NCBI RefSeq assembly: GCF_000716715.1
Contig: NZ_JNYJ01000036.1
Coordinates: forward strand, 62,001 to 126,000
Direction of reading: 5' to 3'
Source of the DNA: Dactylosporangium aurantiacum
GTDB lineage: Bacteria; Actinomycetota; Actinomycetes; Mycobacteriales; Micromonosporaceae
DNA: 64,000 nt
Positions 1-8,526 of the stretch are shown here, piece by piece. The position numbers and the translations under genes were made by a program. Positions within the stretch are counted from its first letter, which is position 1. Each line of letters begins with the position of its first letter. The notes under the pieces were generated by a model. The model was given only the letters and a program-made list of their open reading frames with translations. It ran no database searches and was not told where the DNA came from.

Positions 1-378
1 CGGCCCGGTCTCGCTTCGCCGGTACGGTAGCGCTTCGGCCCACGACACTCCGAGCGAATGTAGCGTTGCGTGAGCGCCGCCGGGAAGGGCGATGTCGCAT
101 TCTGCCCACTGGCGAACAATGCGGCACCATCGGGGCACCGCCGGAAACGGCCGGACGGGGAGAAAGCGGCAAATCTTAGCGCCGTGGTGCAGACCTGGCA
201 ATAACGGGTGCGCTTTCTCACCGTATCGGATGAGGCGATCGCTCTGTCCCGCCATGCAGGTCCGGTCATCCTATTCATGACGCGACCAGTTGGTGGACAG
301 CTATGTTCGGGTGCCGCTCGGCCGCTCTCCAGCGGCCCACCCCGCCGGTTCTCGCGGCCGCAACGCAGAGAGTGACCA
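1..378. other. Left-edge intergenic region, no gene supported
   Basis: No convincing gene is seen. Short open frames here lack a ribosome site and have no recognisable protein character. The last 100 bases should hold the promoter for the receptor/conservon operon, but I could not pick a confident -35/-10 pair. A weak AGAGAGTG element precedes the ATG at 379. Confidence 0.5.
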
Positions 379-1488
379 ATGGCAACCTCGACATCCCCCG
401 ACCGCCGGCCCCGCGGTACCGTCGCGTTCATCGTGCGGCTCCTGCTGCCGCTGGCGCTCATCGTCCCGACGGTCGTGCTGTTCGGGATGCACCGCCAGTC
501 CAACGGTGACGATGCCGCGTTCGCCACCACCGAGCGACACGGGGTGGCGTACCTGCGGGCGCTCGTGCCGCTGGAGATCGAGCTCGTCAACGCGCAGGCG
601 GCCGCGGCGACCGGCAGCCCGGTGCAGCGCGGGTCGCTGATGGCGGCCGTCGGCAGCGTGGCCGAGCTCGACGCCGAGCACGGTGCCGAGCTGCTCACCC
701 GTGACCGGTGGGCCGACCTGCGGGCCAGGATCGAGGCGGTGCCGCCCACCGGCGCCCCGGGCACCCTGTTCGCCAGCTACAGCGAGGCCGTCGAGCTGCT
801 CCTCGACCTCATCAGCAAGGTGCGCGAAGCGTCCGGACTGGCCCGGGACCCGTACGCGGCCACCTTCAACCTGGCCGACGGGGGCGCCCAGGAGCTGCCG
901 GACGGCATCGCCGCCGCCGGGCGGTACGCGGGCCTGCTGCTGCAGGCGCGCCGGCTGCCGGCGGCCGGGCAGGCCGACGCGCTGTTCGGCATCGCCGCCG
1001 CCAGGTCCGACCTCATCGGGGCCGCCCGCGACCTGGCCGAGGACGTGCAGGCCGCGGCCCAGAGCAGCGAGAGCCACCGCCTCGACGGGTCCCTGCTCAC
1101 CAAGATCGACGCCTTCACCCGGGCGACCGATGCCCTGGTGCCCGCCACGGCGACGGCGAGCGCGACGCTCAGCACCGACCCGGCACAGCTCGGCCGGCAC
1201 CGCGACGACGTGGTGCGCGCCGGGGCCGAGCTGTCCGCCTCGTTGCTCAGTGAGATCGACGCCCTGCTCGGCGAACGGCTGGCGGACCTGGACTCGCGCG
1301 ACACGACGGCCGTCGCCGCCCTCGCCGCGGCGGTCCTGCTCGGCGTGGCGGCGCCGGTGGTGACCGTGCTGCTGGCGCTGCGCCGGCGGCGTCGCGGCGC
1401 CGGCACGACAACGGCCCGCCGTGGGCCGGACGACACCCCGCCGGCCCCGCGGCACGACAGCGTGGAGCGGCTGCATGCTGCTCGATAG
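379..1488 (+). CDS. Two-TM membrane receptor-like protein, first gene of a conservon operon
   Basis: Function unknown; 369 aa. One hydrophobic segment lies near residues 15-36, then about 270 residues of helical, Ala/Leu/Asp-rich sequence predicted outside the cell, a second TM near 305-328, and a short Arg/Pro-rich cytoplasmic tail. The layout resembles the sensory half of a chemoreceptor or NIT-type kinase, but no HAMP, kinase or methyl-accepting domain follows. Its last 14 bases overlap the start of cvnA, so the two are probably translationally coupled, and it may supply a second sensing domain for that kinase (inference). The ATG at 379 is preceded only by a weak AGAGAGTG. No close family was recognised. 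Confidence 0.75.
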   Translation: MATSTSPDRRPRGTVAFIVRLLLPLALIVPTVVLFGMHRQSNGDDAAFATTERHGVAYLRALVPLEIELVNAQAAAATGSPVQRGSLMAAVGSVAELDAEHGAELLTRDRWADLRARIEAVPPTGAPGTLFASYSEAVELLLDLISKVREASGLARDPYAATFNLADGGAQELPDGIAAAGRYAGLLLQARRLPAAGQADALFGIAAARSDLIGAARDLAEDVQAAAQSSESHRLDGSLLTKIDAFTRATDALVPATATASATLSTDPAQLGRHRDDVVRAGAELSASLLSEIDALLGERLADLDSRDTTAVAALAAAVLLGVAAPVVTVLLALRRRRRGAGTTTARRGPDDTPPAPRHDSVERLHAAR

Positions 1489-3994
1489 GTTCCGCATCCG
1501 CGGCAAGCTGACGCTGCTGGTCGCGCTGCCGCTGCTGGCCATGTTCGGCCTGTTCGTGCCCGTCGCCGTGGACCTGGTCAGCACCGCGAACCGCGCGGCG
1601 GAGACCGACGCCGCGGTGGCCCTCGCCGAGCGGGTCGGCCCGCTCGTGGAGGACCTCCAGCAGGAGCGGCTGCTGTCCATCGGGTACCTGATCGGCGCCG
1701 TCGACCCGACCGACCTGGCGCGGCAGTCGGCCAGGGTCTCCGACCAGCTGACCGCCGTGATCGCCGCGGGCGAGCTGCCCGACGAGCTGGCGGACTCGCT
1801 CGAGATGATCCGGCAGCAGCTGCCGACGGTGCGCGAGCGCGTCCTCATCAGGGCGGCCACCCCGGACGACGCGCTCGACCGGTTCGTGCCGCTGCTGGAC
1901 GAGACGATCGAGGCGCTGGGGCTGGTCGACTTCGCCGACGGCACGACGGCCACCGGCCGGGCGCTGCTCACACTCGACGCGCTGCTGCGCGCGAACGAGT
2001 CGCTCACCGAGAGCACCGCCATCCTGGCCGTCATGTCCTACGAGGATCCGACGGCACTGCTCGTGCGGTACCGCGAGGAGCAGGCCGAGCGGGAGGTGTA
2101 CGAGGAGCAGTTCGCCGCCTTCGCCACCCCCGCACAGTCCCAGCTGTACGCCCTGGTCTCCACCGCCTTCGAGGAACGGCTGGGCACCAAGTTCAACGAC
2201 GACTTCGACGCCGACCCGGTCGCCGCGATGCGCGCCCGCCCGCTGGCGGCGCTGTTCCCGGAGCTGCGCTCGTTCAGCGTGCTGGGCGGGTTCGTCGAGA
2301 AGCGCCTCATCGACGACCTCAGCTCCGCCGTCAGCCGGCAGGAGCGGCAGGCGCTGACCACGGCGTACGGCGCCGGCGGCCTGACCGCGCTGGTCCTGCT
2401 CGTCGTGCTGCTGCTGGTCGCGTCCGTGGTCCGCGCCGTGGCCGCGCCGCTGATCCGGCTGACCCGCTCCGCGGAGCGCATCGCCGAGGCCGGCGAGGAG
2501 GAGCTGCGCCGCGTCGCCGACGACGAGGTCGACGTCGACGCCACCACGCCGGTACGCCTGGACGTGCTCGACGCCGGTGGCTCCGACGAGATCGGCGACC
2601 TGGCCCGGGCGTTCGACCGGGTCCAGGTCACGGCCGCGCAGCTGGTCGAGCGCCAGGTCGTGAGCCGGCGCAACGTGGCGGAGATGTTCGGCCACATCGG
2701 CCGGCGCACCCAGAACCTCGTCAGCCGCCAGCTCGGCATCATCGACCAGCTGGAGACGCAGGAGACCGACGGCGCGCGCCTGGAGCAGCTGTACGGCCTG
2801 GACCACCTCTCCAACCGGCTGCGCCGCAGCGCCGACAGCCTCGTCGTCATCTCCGGCTCCGGCCAGGCCGGCGACCACGTGACACCGGTCCGGCTGATCG
2901 ACATCGCCCGGCTCGCCCTCGCCCAGATCGAGGAGTACACCCGCGTCGACACCGACATCCCGATCGAGCTGCTCATCGCTCCCGGCGTCGTCGGCGACCT
3001 GGTGCTGCTCGCCGCCGAGCTGCTGGAGAACGCGACGAACTTCTCGCCGCCGCACACCCGGGTCACGATCGCGGCGCGGGCCACGATCGGCGGCGTCCGG
3101 ATCGTGGTCGTCGACAACGGCATCGGCATGAGTGATGAGCGCCTGGCCGAGGAGAACGCCCGGCTCGTGCGCCGGGAGCGGCTCGACCTGGTGCCCAGCC
3201 GGGTCCTCGGCCTGTTCGTGGCCGGCCGGCTGGCCCGCCGCCACGGCTTCCGGGTGGCGCTGGCGCACACCCCGGAGGGCGGCGTCACGGCCACCGTCGA
3301 CCTCGGGCCGTCCCATGTCGTCGCTGGTGCCGCCCCGGTGACCGTCCCCTCGCTGCTCGACGGGCCCACCCGCGAGCTGGCGGCGCCCCGTGCTGCCGCG
3401 TTGCTCGGCGACGCGGGTGGCCCCTTGTTGCCGGTCCGCCGGCTGCAGGAGGCCACCGAGGCGATGCGGGACTGGCGGCCGTGGAACGCGTTCGCGGCAG
3501 GCTCCCGCGCGCTGCCCACGTCCGACGTCCCTTTGTCTGCCGTCGCCCCTTCGCCTGCGGGCGCGGCGGCCGTTTCGCCGTCCGGCCTGCGGCGGCGGGT
3601 GCCGGGCCAGCAGCTGCCGACCGGACCGCAGCGGGTCGTGCCGGAGGCGCCGCCGACGCCCGCCGACGCGCTCGCGGCGCGGGACATGATCGAGCAGTTC
3701 GAGGCAGGTGTACGGCGAGCCGACGAGCACACCGTCAACGGGTCGACGGCTGGTGCTCCGGCCGTACCGACGCAGCCGACACCGACCGGGAGCGGCCCGC
3801 GGCCACTGCGGCGGCGGACCCCCGGCGCCGCCCTCCCCGCGATGGACAGACCGGCTCGTCCACCCGCGGCGGACGCCACCGTGCACGATCCCGACACCGT
3901 ACGTAATCTCGTTGAGCAGTTCGAAACCGGCGTGGCCCGCGCGTTGCGCGACGCGCCGACCGGAACCGACACCCCCGAAGGATTCCCGCGATGA
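1475..3994 (+). CDS. cvnA: Conservon sensor histidine kinase (CvnA-like), NIT-HAMP-HATPase
   Basis: Membrane histidine kinase-like protein (839 aa), the sensor of a cvn system that signals to a roadblock protein and small GTPase. TM1 is near residues 10-32. The extracellular part carries the NIT-type signature QQERLLSIGYL, TM2 is near 290-312, and HAMP follows. The dimerisation region contains RRTQNLVSRQL and LDHLSNRLRR instead of a classical H-box. The ATP lid starts with AELLENATNFSPP and continues with VVVDNGIGM. A Pro-rich tail of about 200 residues ends with two copies of an EQFExGV motif. The ATG at 1475 is chosen because GGAG sits 7 bases upstream and the protein then begins at the TM region; an in-frame start at 1421 would add 18 unlikely residues. 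The stop overlaps cvnB. Confidence 0.93.
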   Translation: MLLDRFRIRGKLTLLVALPLLAMFGLFVPVAVDLVSTANRAAETDAAVALAERVGPLVEDLQQERLLSIGYLIGAVDPTDLARQSARVSDQLTAVIAAGELPDELADSLEMIRQQLPTVRERVLIRAATPDDALDRFVPLLDETIEALGLVDFADGTTATGRALLTLDALLRANESLTESTAILAVMSYEDPTALLVRYREEQAEREVYEEQFAAFATPAQSQLYALVSTAFEERLGTKFNDDFDADPVAAMRARPLAALFPELRSFSVLGGFVEKRLIDDLSSAVSRQERQALTTAYGAGGLTALVLLVVLLLVASVVRAVAAPLIRLTRSAERIAEAGEEELRRVADDEVDVDATTPVRLDVLDAGGSDEIGDLARAFDRVQVTAAQLVERQVVSRRNVAEMFGHIGRRTQNLVSRQLGIIDQLETQETDGARLEQLYGLDHLSNRLRRSADSLVVISGSGQAGDHVTPVRLIDIARLALAQIEEYTRVDTDIPIELLIAPGVVGDLVLLAAELLENATNFSPPHTRVTIAARATIGGVRIVVVDNGIGMSDERLAEENARLVRRERLDLVPSRVLGLFVAGRLARRHGFRVALAHTPEGGVTATVDLGPSHVVAGAAPVTVPSLLDGPTRELAAPRAAALLGDAGGPLLPVRRLQEATEAMRDWRPWNAFAAGSRALPTSDVPLSAVAPSPAGAAAVSPSGLRRRVPGQQLPTGPQRVVPEAPPTPADALAARDMIEQFEAGVRRADEHTVNGSTAGAPAVPTQPTPTGSGPRPLRRRTPGAALPAMDRPARPPAADATVHDPDTVRNLVEQFETGVARALRDAPTGTDTPEGFPR

Positions 3995-4449
3995 GCAACA
4001 CCTCCACGCACACCGGCGGCACCCCGGCAGCGGGGCTCAGCGCCGACGCGAAGACGTTCAACTGGCTCCTCGACTCGTTCACCACGAAGACCGCCGGCGT
4101 CCGGGAGGCGATCGCCGTGTCGTCCGACGGCCTGCTCATGGCCATGTCGTCGGTGCAGGACCGGGCCAACGCCGACCGGCTGGCCGCGATCGTCTCCGGG
4201 ATCACCAGCCTCTCCGCGGGCGCCGCCGGCTGGTACACCCTGGGCGCGCTCAACCGGGTCATCGTCGACATGGCCGACGGGTACCTCATCGTCACCGCCA
4301 TCAGCCGCGGCTCGGTCCTGGGCGTGATCGCCGACCGGTCGGCCAACCTGGGCACGTTGGCGTACGAGATGACGCTGTTCGCGAACCGGGCCGGAGCGGC
4401 GCTGACCCCCGCCCTCATCGCGGAACTGAAAAACTCCATCCAGACGTGA
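3991..4449 (+). CDS. cvnB: Roadblock/LC7 domain protein (CvnB)
   Basis: Roadblock/LC7-fold protein of 152 aa. In conservons this cytoplasmic subunit binds the kinase and the small GTPase and probably controls GTP turnover. The core motifs are visible: NWLLDSF, GVREAIAVSSDGLLMA, DRLAAIVSGITSL and DGYLIVTAISRGSVLGVIAD. Its ATG overlaps the cvnA stop (ATGA) and its stop overlaps the cvnC GTG (GTGA), so the four genes are coupled. The length is normal for the family. Confidence 0.96.
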   Translation: MSNTSTHTGGTPAAGLSADAKTFNWLLDSFTTKTAGVREAIAVSSDGLLMAMSSVQDRANADRLAAIVSGITSLSAGAAGWYTLGALNRVIVDMADGYLIVTAISRGSVLGVIADRSANLGTLAYEMTLFANRAGAALTPALIAELKNSIQT

Positions 4450-4877
4450 CCGGGGAGCAGTCCTTCGGGCGGATCCCGCCGTACCTGCGGTCGGGGTCCG
4501 CCGGCCCGGCGCCGGGTCGCAACGCCGACGACCCGGCCGCCGCGTCCGCCGCGCTGCGCCCGTTCGTGCTCACGTCGGGCCGGGTCGAGGCGGTCGATCG
4601 CGAGATCGGCCTGGAGACCCAGGTGACGCTGCGCACCGGCGTTTCTTCATCTGCGGCGCTCACGCCGGAGATGCAGGCGATCGTCCGGCTGTGCGAGCGG
4701 CCGATCTCGGTCGCCGAACTCTCCGCGCTGGTGCCGCTGCACCTCGGCGTCACCCGCATTCTCGTCGCCGACCTGCGCGTCGCGGGCTACCTCGACGTCC
4801 ACCTCACCGACACCACCGATTCCCAGTCCCCCGAGACCATCCTGCGAGTGATGCGTGGACTCCGTGCGATCCGCTAA
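4446..4877 (+). CDS. cvnC: DUF742 protein (CvnC)
   Basis: DUF742 family protein, 143 aa, the third conservon component. Members have a winged-helix-like fold and are thought to link the roadblock/GTPase module to output, but their exact role is unsettled. Visible family features are RIPPYLR near the N-terminus, FVLTSGRVE, then ALTPEMQAIVRLCERPISVAELSA and HLGVTRILVADLRVAGYLDV (given here in shortened overlapping pieces). The start is GTG 4446 in a GTGA overlap with cvnB. The 3' end overlaps the ATG of cvnD by 23 bases. Confidence 0.95.
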   Translation: MTGEQSFGRIPPYLRSGSAGPAPGRNADDPAAASAALRPFVLTSGRVEAVDREIGLETQVTLRTGVSSSAALTPEMQAIVRLCERPISVAELSALVPLHLGVTRILVADLRVAGYLDVHLTDTTDSQSPETILRVMRGLRAIR

Positions 4878-5436
4878 AGCCCCCCTGCCCGTCAAGATCA
4901 TCGTCGCCGGCGGCTTCGGCGTGGGCAAGACCACGACCGTCGGGTCGATCTCCGAGATCGTCCCGCTCACCACCGAGGCCGAGATGACCTCCGCCGCGAT
5001 CGGCATCGACGAGCCGGGCCAGGCCAGCACCAAGAGCACCACCACGGTGGCGATGGACTTCGGCTGCGTGACCATCGACGACAGCCTCAAGCTGTACCTC
5101 TTCGGCACCCCCGGCCAGGACCGCTTCGGCTTCATGTGGGACGACCTGGTCCGCGGCGCCCTGGGCGCCCTGGTCGTGGTGGACAGCTCCAGGTTGGACG
5201 ACTGCTATCCAGCGGTGGACTACTTCGAGCAGGCCGGGTTGCCGTTCGTCGTGGCGGTGAACACCTTCAACGGCCAGCTCGCGCACAGCCTGGACGAGGT
5301 GCGGTGGGCGCTCGCCGTCAACGACCAGGTGCCGGTGGTGGCCTTCGACGCCCGCGTCCGCACCTCGGTCCGCGACGCGATGCTGGTCGTGCTGGAACGT
5401 GCGCTGCAGCGCGCCATGGTCACCGGAGCGCACTGA
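4855..5436 (+). CDS. cvnD: Conservon ATP/GTP-binding protein (CvnD)
   Basis: Ras-like small GTPase of 193 aa, the switch of the conservon. The P-loop is GGFGVGKT at residues 19-26. The switch region has TKSTTTVAMDFG, the G3 motif is FGTPGQDRF, and NTFN stands in the G4 position where classical GTPases have NKxD, as is common in this family. The ATG at 4855 lies inside cvnC; a GTG at 4864 is an alternative that removes three residues. It is the last core gene of the operon, and the small gene at 5442 follows after 5 bases. Confidence 0.95.
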   Translation: MDSVRSAKAPLPVKIIVAGGFGVGKTTTVGSISEIVPLTTEAEMTSAAIGIDEPGQASTKSTTTVAMDFGCVTIDDSLKLYLFGTPGQDRFGFMWDDLVRGALGALVVVDSSRLDDCYPAVDYFEQAGLPFVVAVNTFNGQLAHSLDEVRWALAVNDQVPVVAFDARVRTSVRDAMLVVLERALQRAMVTGAH

Positions 5437-5441
5437 CCGCC

Positions 5442-5849
5442 ATGGCACCCCGTCCGCCTGATGACGCCCTCGCCCGCCTGGCCCGGTGGGACGAACTGCG
5501 CCGCCGCGTCGCCGACAGCCATCCGGCCGCCGTTCCGCCGCCGCCACCTTCTACGCCGGTGCAGGGGTCTGCGCCGGTCCCGGCGGCGGGGTCGGCACCG
5601 GTCATCGATGACGTAGTCCGCACCATCCGGGACCTCGTCGCCCGCCACCCGTCCCTGTCCCTCGCCGTCGTGGCGTCGGAGCCCGCCGGCCCGGCGTGGC
5701 ACCTCCGCGTTACACACACCGGCAGCGGGGTGCAGGTCACGCTCGACCACGACGGCCCACCCACGCCCGCCGCATCAACCGCCGCCCGCCTCGCCGAACT
5801 CCTGCGCGAGCACCCCACCATCCTCGACATCCTCGACGAACGAAGCTGA
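5442..5849 (+). CDS. Small unknown protein downstream of conservon
   Basis: No family recognised (135 aa). The N-terminus is a short helix (DDALARLARWDELRRRVAD), then a Pro/Ala-rich linker of about 35 residues, then a compact alpha/beta region (IDDVVRTIRDLVARHP ... LRVTHTGSGVQVTLDHD ... LLREHPTILDILDE). The ATG at 5442 is 5 bases after the cvnD stop, so co-transcription with the conservon is likely. It could be an accessory partner of CvnD; this is inference from position only. Confidence 0.7.
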   Translation: MAPRPPDDALARLARWDELRRRVADSHPAAVPPPPPSTPVQGSAPVPAAGSAPVIDDVVRTIRDLVARHPSLSLAVVASEPAGPAWHLRVTHTGSGVQVTLDHDGPPTPAASTAARLAELLREHPTILDILDERS

Positions 5850-5961
5850 TCAGCTGACCGAACAGGCGGTGACATGAGCTCACCGGCCGTTACCAGCAAT
5901 CGGAATACATCTTTAGGGTCGGCGAACAGCGGCTTGTACGTTCGTTGGGAGGGACCGGTCG

Positions 5962-7542
5962 ATGGCGCGACGACACAGTGGTGGTGCACTGAGCCTGCTC
6001 GTCGAAGCGCACCGACGAAATCAACGCCAACAACTGGCGCAGCTGCGTGCGTGGGAAGCGGCGCAGCGTCAGCACGAGAAAGCGCAGCGGGCCGCTCAAC
6101 GCGCCGCCGCGGGCGCGAACAAGGCAGCGATGGCCGCCTACCAGAGCGCCCGGGAAACCGAGGCCGCCCGCCACACTGCAGACCTTGAGCGTCGGGTCGG
6201 CGTCCTGCAAACGATCCTGGCGGCGGGCGCCGCGGCGCCGCCTGTGCAGCTTGCCAACTTGCGGGTCGCGCCACCAACCGTGCCGTTCACGCCGGGACCG
6301 CTCGCGACGCCAATTCGGATGCCTGATTCCGCGCGGTATCAGGTGCCGCCACTGCCGGCGTTGCAAGCGTTAAATCCAGCCGCTCGACGCCGCCATGACG
6401 AAGACGCCGCTCGCGCCCGAAGCCGATTCGAGCACGATTGGCATCTCGCCCAGGCCGCGGAGACTGAGCGCGTTCGACGGCTGGAAGAGCTGCGTCAACA
6501 ACACTTTGCTTGGGTGCAGGAGCAGACACAGCGAGCGGCAACGCACAACGCGCACATCGACGCCTTGGCACAGCGGATGCAGGCCGGACATCCGGACGCT
6601 ATCGCCGAATATTTCGCCGGAGTGCTGTACGCCGGGCAGGGCTGGCCGGCGCAGTTTCCGCGCCACGTAACGGCCGCGTGGGACGCGGATGCTCGCCAGC
6701 TGGTCGTGGATTGGCAGCTGCCGCCCTTCACGGTCATCCCCGAGGTCACTCGCATCCGCTACGTCAAAAGCAACGACGAGTACAAGGAAATCGCGTTCCC
6801 GGCCGGTCAACGCGCATCGCTGTACCGCGACGTGCTATGCCAGAGCAGCCTCCGTGTCATCGCTGACGCGTTCCGCGCGGATGTCCACGGCTATCTCGAC
6901 TCGGTCGCGTTCAACGGATATGTCAGCGGGTCGGACCCGGCCTCTGGACTGGACGTGGATTGCTGTTTGGTCACGGTGACGATCGGCCGCAACGACCTGC
7001 ACGGCATGCAGTTGACCCGAGTCAACGCGGTTGATTGCCTCACCGCGCTGCGCGGCCAGGTGTCTGCGCGACCCGAGCGACTCACCGCTGTGCGCCCCGG
7101 TCGCCGGCCCGAGTCGGTAGCCGGCGTCTCCGACGTGTCTTCCGACGGCGACGACATCGACCTGCACGCGATGGATCCGGTGGACTTCGAGGAGCTCGTC
7201 GCCCAGCTGTTCCGCGCTCGTGGGCTGGACGTCAAGACCACAGCCAGGTCCGGCGATGAGGGTGTTGACGTCTTGGCAGAGGACCCGGACCCGATCACTG
7301 GCGGACTCATCGTCATCCAGGTGAAGCGCTATCGAGCAACTGTCTCACCCAACGTGGTCAGGGAATTGTTCGGCGTGGTCCAACATCACGGTGCGACAAA
7401 AGGCATCCTGGTGACGACGTCGAGCTTCGGCCCGGGATCGCATGAGTTCGCCCGCGACAAACCCTTGAAGCTCATCGCCGGGCAGGAGTTGGTCGGCCTG
7501 CTCGCCGAGTGCGGCCTACCCGGACGCCTCGGCCCGGCTTGA
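5962..7542 (+). CDS. Mrr-like restriction endonuclease with long N-terminal coiled coil
   Basis: Probable Mrr/type IV restriction-type nuclease, 526 aa. The C-terminal 123 residues are a PD-(D/E)XK Mrr_cat domain: helix FEELVAQLF with E410/E411, D436 in GDEGVDV, and the Q453-V-K455 catalytic pair in IQVKRY. The N-terminal ~180 residues are Gln/Arg/Ala-rich and look coiled coil. The middle part (about 190-390) is a globular region of unknown type that could select the target. GGGAGGG ends about 8 bases before the ATG. The gene is convergent with the HNH nuclease at 7562 with 19 bases between stops. Foreign or modified DNA as the target is inferred from the family. Confidence 0.85.
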   Translation: MARRHSGGALSLLVEAHRRNQRQQLAQLRAWEAAQRQHEKAQRAAQRAAAGANKAAMAAYQSARETEAARHTADLERRVGVLQTILAAGAAAPPVQLANLRVAPPTVPFTPGPLATPIRMPDSARYQVPPLPALQALNPAARRRHDEDAARARSRFEHDWHLAQAAETERVRRLEELRQQHFAWVQEQTQRAATHNAHIDALAQRMQAGHPDAIAEYFAGVLYAGQGWPAQFPRHVTAAWDADARQLVVDWQLPPFTVIPEVTRIRYVKSNDEYKEIAFPAGQRASLYRDVLCQSSLRVIADAFRADVHGYLDSVAFNGYVSGSDPASGLDVDCCLVTVTIGRNDLHGMQLTRVNAVDCLTALRGQVSARPERLTAVRPGRRPESVAGVSDVSSDGDDIDLHAMDPVDFEELVAQLFRARGLDVKTTARSGDEGVDVLAEDPDPITGGLIVIQVKRYRATVSPNVVRELFGVVQHHGATKGILVTTSSFGPGSHEFARDKPLKLIAGQELVGLLAECGLPGRLGPA

Positions 7543-7561
7543 TTGGAGATATCACCCCGAC

Positions 7562-8485
7562 TCAGGCGGCGGAACGGAACTGTTCGTAGCGCTCTTCAAG
7601 TCTGCTGGGATCGGGTCGATCCCGTTGCGACCGAGGCAGGAACAGCGTCGTGCCGTGCATTTCTTGCAGCCCATGCCGCAGCATGGGCCCGTCGACCTCG
7701 GCCAGGATGTCCTCGCGCACCTCGACGACGCGGTCCGGGCGGATGCCGATAATGTTCGCGTCGTAGGCCGCGTGGTGGATCTTGCACATCGTCAGCCCAT
7801 TCGGCACGATCGGCTCGCCGCGCTGATGATGATCGGGCAGGATGTGCGCCGCGTCGAGGAGTGACGCATGGCCGAGCCGACATAGAGCGCACCGCGTCTC
7901 GTAGGCACGGAGCACCTTGGGCCGGAACATAATTTGATGCAGTCGCTGCGACGTCAGCCGACGGGCGTACCTTCGCTCCAGCGGCGTCTCTTCCTGCTCC
8001 GGCGGCTCATCAGTGTTCTCGTTGAGATCGACGGCGAATTCGTGCGCCTCGGGATCCTCTTCAACCAGGAAGACGGGGTAAATCGCCTGGTAGACGCCCT
8101 TGGAGACGGGCACAAAGTAGGCGAGCGGCGACCGGCGGACCATAGCTTCGCGCAACGCGCGGTTATCAGCGTGCGCCGGGTCCGTGCCTCGCCACTTGTA
8201 CCGCAGTCTGCCGTCCGGGCCGAACTGATCGTCGTACGGTGCCGCTGCGCCGGGCGGTGTGTAGGCGGTTCGAATCGTGAGGGCGGCCGACAACTGCGCA
8301 GGCTTCCTAATGCCTGGCTGAACGATCAGCCGCGTCTGGACGCCGTCGAAAATGAAGTCGTTGATAACTGCCGAAGGGATGCCGTCCGGATACTTGGCGC
8401 CAAGCCGGTCCAGATGGGCGAACATGGCGAGGCGGAGCCGAGTGTCTGTGTCCTGGGCGGCGGTCACCAAAACGTTATAGCGCAC
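7562..8485 (-). CDS. HNH endonuclease, possibly phosphorothioate/modification-dependent (SBD-HNH type)
   Basis: HNH nuclease of 307 aa. The HNH/zinc motif spans 199-248: C199-x2-C202, DAAH with H214, N229, C234 and H237/H238. The N-terminal ~150 residues contain RTAYTPPG, PYDDQFG, LRYKWRGTDP, DNRALREAM and an IYPVFLV strand. This pattern resembles the sulfur-binding domain of SBD-HNH type IV enzymes (ScoMcrA/SprMcrA), an inference from memory of the family. GTG 8485 is chosen because GGAAGA lies 8 bases upstream; longer in-frame readings would run into the phosphatase gene. It faces the Mrr-like nuclease, giving a small putative restriction pair. Confidence 0.85.
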   Translation of the reverse strand: MRYNVLVTAAQDTDTRLRLAMFAHLDRLGAKYPDGIPSAVINDFIFDGVQTRLIVQPGIRKPAQLSAALTIRTAYTPPGAAAPYDDQFGPDGRLRYKWRGTDPAHADNRALREAMVRRSPLAYFVPVSKGVYQAIYPVFLVEEDPEAHEFAVDLNENTDEPPEQEETPLERRYARRLTSQRLHQIMFRPKVLRAYETRCALCRLGHASLLDAAHILPDHHQRGEPIVPNGLTMCKIHHAAYDANIIGIRPDRVVEVREDILAEVDGPMLRHGLQEMHGTTLFLPRSQRDRPDPSRLEERYEQFRSAA

Positions 8486-8526
8486 TGGCAATTCTTCCGA
8501 TGCCCCCGCCGCCTGCTCGGACCCAT

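Noticed and set aside
1247..3886. Long minus-strand open frame (879 codons) opposite cvnA
   Set aside because: Sequence is Arg/Gly/Gln-rich without domains; it is the mirror of a high-GC3 gene whose plus-strand product has clear kinase motifs.
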